6,778 nt of DNA from positions 1 to 6,778 of the forward strand of contig JAABTC010000096.1 of assembly GCA_011390055.1 (NCBI GenBank), in the 5' to 3' direction. The DNA comes from Burkholderiales bacterium. GTDB lineage: Bacteria; Pseudomonadota; Gammaproteobacteria; Burkholderiales; Burkholderiaceae_C. The position numbers were made by a program, and so were the translations under genes. Position 1 is the stretch's first letter; each line of letters starts with the position of its first letter. Under the pieces are notes generated by a model. The model ran no database searches. It was not told the origin of the DNA and saw only the letters and a list, made by a program, of their open reading frames with translations. This document shows positions 5,528 to 6,778 of the stretch, piece after piece.

Positions 5528-6205
5528 CTAGAGCAGGCCGCGTTCGGCAAACGACAGCACCGACGTGCCGCCGACCACCAAGTGGTCGAGCACGCGCACG
5601 TCCACCAGGGCCAGCGATGCGCGCAGGCTTTGCGTCAGGAACTCGTCGGCGCGCGAAGGCTCGGCCACGCCGCTCGGGTGGTTGTGCGCCAGCACCACCG
5701 CCGCGGCGTTCAGCGCCAGCGCCCGTTTGACGATCTCGCGCGGGTGCACGCTGGTCTGCGTCAGACTGCCGCGGAACAGGATCTCGAAGGCCAGCAGCCG
5801 GTGCTGGCTGTCGACGAAGAGCACCGCGAAGACCTCGTGGCCGAGGTGGCGCATCTGCAGGGCCAGGTAGTCCTTGACGCGGTTCGGTGAGTCGAACACC
5901 GGCCGCTCGACCATCTGCTGCAGCAGCGCGCGCCGCGCCAGCTCGAGCACCGCAGCCAGCTCGGCGCGCTTGGCCGGCCCCAGGCCCTTGACGGCCGCCA
6001 GTGCCGCGACGTCGGCCTGCAGCAAGCCCGCGATGCCGCCGAAGCGCTCGAGCAAGGCCTGCGCGAGCTGCAGCACGCCCTGACCAGGCAGGCCGGTGCG
6101 CAACAGCAGCGCCAGCAGCTCGGCATCGGCCAAGGCGCCGGCCCCGCGGGCCAGCAGCTTTTCGCGCGGCCGCGCGTCGGCGGGCAGGTGCAGAAGGGAG
6201 TTCAA
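5528..6205 (-). CDS. radC: RadC-family JAB1/MPN (JAMM) domain protein
   Basis: The 225-residue product is the usual RadC length (E. coli about 222). The N-terminal part carries the RPREKLLARG signature (12–21), DAELLALLLRTG (27–38) and a helix-hairpin-helix-like VKGLGPAKRAEL (72–83). The C-terminal JAMM metalloprotease-like domain has Glu141 (FEILFRGSL), VHPREIVKRAL (153–163), the zinc motif HNHPSG (174–179) and Asp187, so all metal ligands are present. The biochemical role of RadC is not settled; the old radiation-repair assignment was withdrawn, so I assign none. The start is TTG (6205–6203): the upstream in-frame sequence runs into a TAG with no ATG or GTG, and the N-terminus fits the family. 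A TAGACT -10-like box lies 24 bp upstream. The stop directly abuts the Smr-gene ATG, forming a two-gene leftward unit. Confidence 0.96.
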   Translation of the reverse strand: MNSLLHLPADARPREKLLARGAGALADAELLALLLRTGLPGQGVLQLAQALLERFGGIAGLLQADVAALAAVKGLGPAKRAELAAVLELARRALLQQMVERPVFDSPNRVKDYLALQMRHLGHEVFAVLFVDSQHRLLAFEILFRGSLTQTSVHPREIVKRALALNAAAVVLAHNHPSGVAEPSRADEFLTQSLRASLALVDVRVLDHLVVGGTSVLSFAERGLL

Positions 6206-6216
6206 GTGCGGCCCCG

Positions 6217-6222
6217 TAAAAT
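6217..6222 (+). promoter_or_regulatory. Putative -10 box (TAAAAT) for fkpB–ispH
   Basis: TAAAAT within CGTAAAATCAC is a good sigma-70 -10 match in otherwise very GC-rich DNA. A start near 6229 would give a leader of about 84 nt before TTG 6313. No -35 match is visible 16–18 bp upstream (purine-rich GAAGGGAG instead) and there is no extended -10, so an activator might be needed. Confidence 0.5.
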
Positions 6223-6229
6223 CACGACC

Positions 6230-6235
6230 AGTCTA
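6230..6235 (-). promoter_or_regulatory. Putative -10 box (TAGACT, minus strand) for radC–smr
   Basis: On the minus strand this reads TAGACTGGTC, the same 10-mer found before the diguanylate cyclase gene. The predicted start near 6223 gives a leader of roughly 17 nt before the radC TTG. It interleaves with the opposing TAAAAT box 7 bp away, so polymerase binding in the two directions should compete. No -35 match is seen. Confidence 0.4.
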
Positions 6236-6256
6236 TCGCCCAGCGCGGCCGCGAGC

Positions 6257-6272
6257 GCGTGCTGCCGCACGC
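6257..6272. repeat. Small hairpin in the presumed fkpB leader
   Basis: GCGTGC (6257–6262), loop TGCC, then GCACGC (6267–6272) form a perfect 6-bp stem. An 8-bp palindrome GCACGTGC follows at 6278–6285. Both lie between the TAAAAT box and the fkpB start. There is no T-tract, so it is not a typical terminator. Possible roles are leader RNA structure or a regulator site, but chance in GC-rich DNA is plausible. Confidence 0.35.
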
Positions 6273-6312
6273 ACCGCGCACGTGCCCCTTGCGCCCCTAA
6301 CCGCTGTCTGCC

Positions 6313-6756
6313 TTGACCACGATTGCCGCCGACTCCTTCCTGACGCTGCACTACCGCCTGGCCGGCCCCGACGGTGCGCCGGTGGTCGACACCTTCGCGG
6401 GCCAGCCGGCGACCCTGTCGCTCGGCACCGGCGAGCTGGCGCCGGCGATGGAAGCCCGCCTGGTCGGCCTGGCCGAGGGCGCCCGCGAAAGCTTCGAGAT
6501 GGCCTCCGGCGAGGCCTTCGGCGAACGCAATCCTGCCCTGCTGCAGCGTGTCAAGCGCAGCCTGCTGGCGCAGTGGGGCGATGCCGACGCGCACTATGCG
6601 GTCGGCGACGTGGTGCAGTTCCCGACGCCCGGCGGGCAGGGCGCCTACGCAGGCGTGGTGCGCGAACTGGGCCCCGACTGGCTGTTGTTCGATTTCAACC
6701 ATCCGCTGGCCGGCCAGCCGGTGCGGCTGGACGTGCACGTGATCGGGGTGCTGTAG
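6313..6756 (+). CDS. fkpB: FKBP-type peptidyl-prolyl cis-trans isomerase, SlpA/FkpB type
   Basis: This is a cytoplasmic-type FKBP of 147 residues (no signal peptide) that catalyses proline cis-trans isomerisation and acts as a chaperone. The FKBP half-domains flank an inserted IF chaperone domain: FLTLHYRLAGPDGAPVVDTF (9–28), LSLGTGELAPAMEARLVGL (35–53), the IF region beginning around GEAFGERNPALLQRV (66–80), and the diagnostic return segment LLFDFNHPLAGQPVRLDVHV (124–143). The start is TTG 6313: an in-frame TAA at 6298–6300 excludes a longer product apart from an unlikely CTG at 6304, and the N-terminus fits. No Shine-Dalgarno is visible. The stop TAG is followed immediately by the ATG of the next gene, in line with the conserved fkpB–ispH pairing known from E. 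coli. Confidence 0.95.
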   Translation: MTTIAADSFLTLHYRLAGPDGAPVVDTFAGQPATLSLGTGELAPAMEARLVGLAEGARESFEMASGEAFGERNPALLQRVKRSLLAQWGDADAHYAVGDVVQFPTPGGQGAYAGVVRELGPDWLLFDFNHPLAGQPVRLDVHVIGVL

Positions 6757-6778
6757 ATGTCGCTCGAAGAAGTGGTGC
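6757..6778 (+). CDS. ispH: 5' end of probable ispH (HMB-PP reductase), truncated by window edge
   Basis: Only seven codons are visible (MSLEEVV), starting directly after the fkpB stop with a GGGG Shine-Dalgarno-like stretch about 8 bp upstream. The identification rests on the conserved fkpB–ispH gene order and on an N-terminus compatible with IspH proteins, not on any diagnostic motif. IspH makes IPP and DMAPP in the last step of the MEP isoprenoid pathway. Confidence 0.5.

Noticed and set aside
5045..5890. 281-codon open frame on the plus strand
   Set aside because: Antisense to smr and radC, which carry complete Smr and JAMM motifs; the translation has no family resemblance.
6202..6738. 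178-codon open frame on the minus strand over fkpB
   Set aside because: It covers the strongly supported fkpB gene and the divergent promoter region and resembles no known protein.

Overview
The window is gene-dense, GC-rich (strongly G/C at codon third positions) and looks chromosomal. Gene order and protein sequences fit a betaproteobacterium of the order Burkholderiales. The PP2C–rph–rdgB–hemW run and the radC / fkpB–ispH divergent arrangement are both familiar in that group, but I cannot name a genus from the sequence alone. I see no mobile element, CRISPR array, tRNA or rRNA.

Left part (1–4880, + strand): six genes read the same way. They are the 3' end of a PP2C-type Ser/Thr phosphatase, rph (RNase PH), rdgB (ITP/XTP pyrophosphatase), hemW (radical-SAM heme chaperone), a soluble GGDEF diguanylate cyclase, and a MinD/FlhG-like P-loop ATPase. 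Junctions are tight: a 1-nt stop/start overlap (PP2C/rph), 43 bp (rph/rdgB), 1 bp (rdgB/hemW), and a 4-nt ATGA overlap (cyclase/ATPase). The first four form a housekeeping run covering protein dephosphorylation, RNA 3'-end trimming, nucleotide-pool cleaning and heme handling. The last two look like a signalling pair with its own promoter region: about 105 bp after hemW contain a hairpin dyad, a TAGACT -10-like box and a drop in third-position GC, which argues that the cyclase starts at TTG 3352 rather than at the upstream GTG 3256.

Middle part (4877–6205, - strand): radC and a Smr-domain protein are transcribed leftward as a pair, the radC stop directly abutting the smr ATG. The smr gene converges on the ATPase gene with a 4-bp overlap of stop codons, leaving no room for a terminator between them.

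Right part (6206–6778): a 107-bp divergent intergenic region holds interleaved -10-like boxes for radC (leftward) and fkpB (rightward), plus a small hairpin in the fkpB leader. fkpB (SlpA-type FKBP peptidyl-prolyl isomerase) is followed with no gap by the first seven codons of a gene that is probably ispH.

Most of the content is conserved housekeeping. The item most worth a second look is the translationally coupled diguanylate cyclase and FlhG/MinD-like ATPase pair, which sits outside any flagellar context. Secondary interest lies in the promoter-like architecture in front of that pair and between radC and fkpB.
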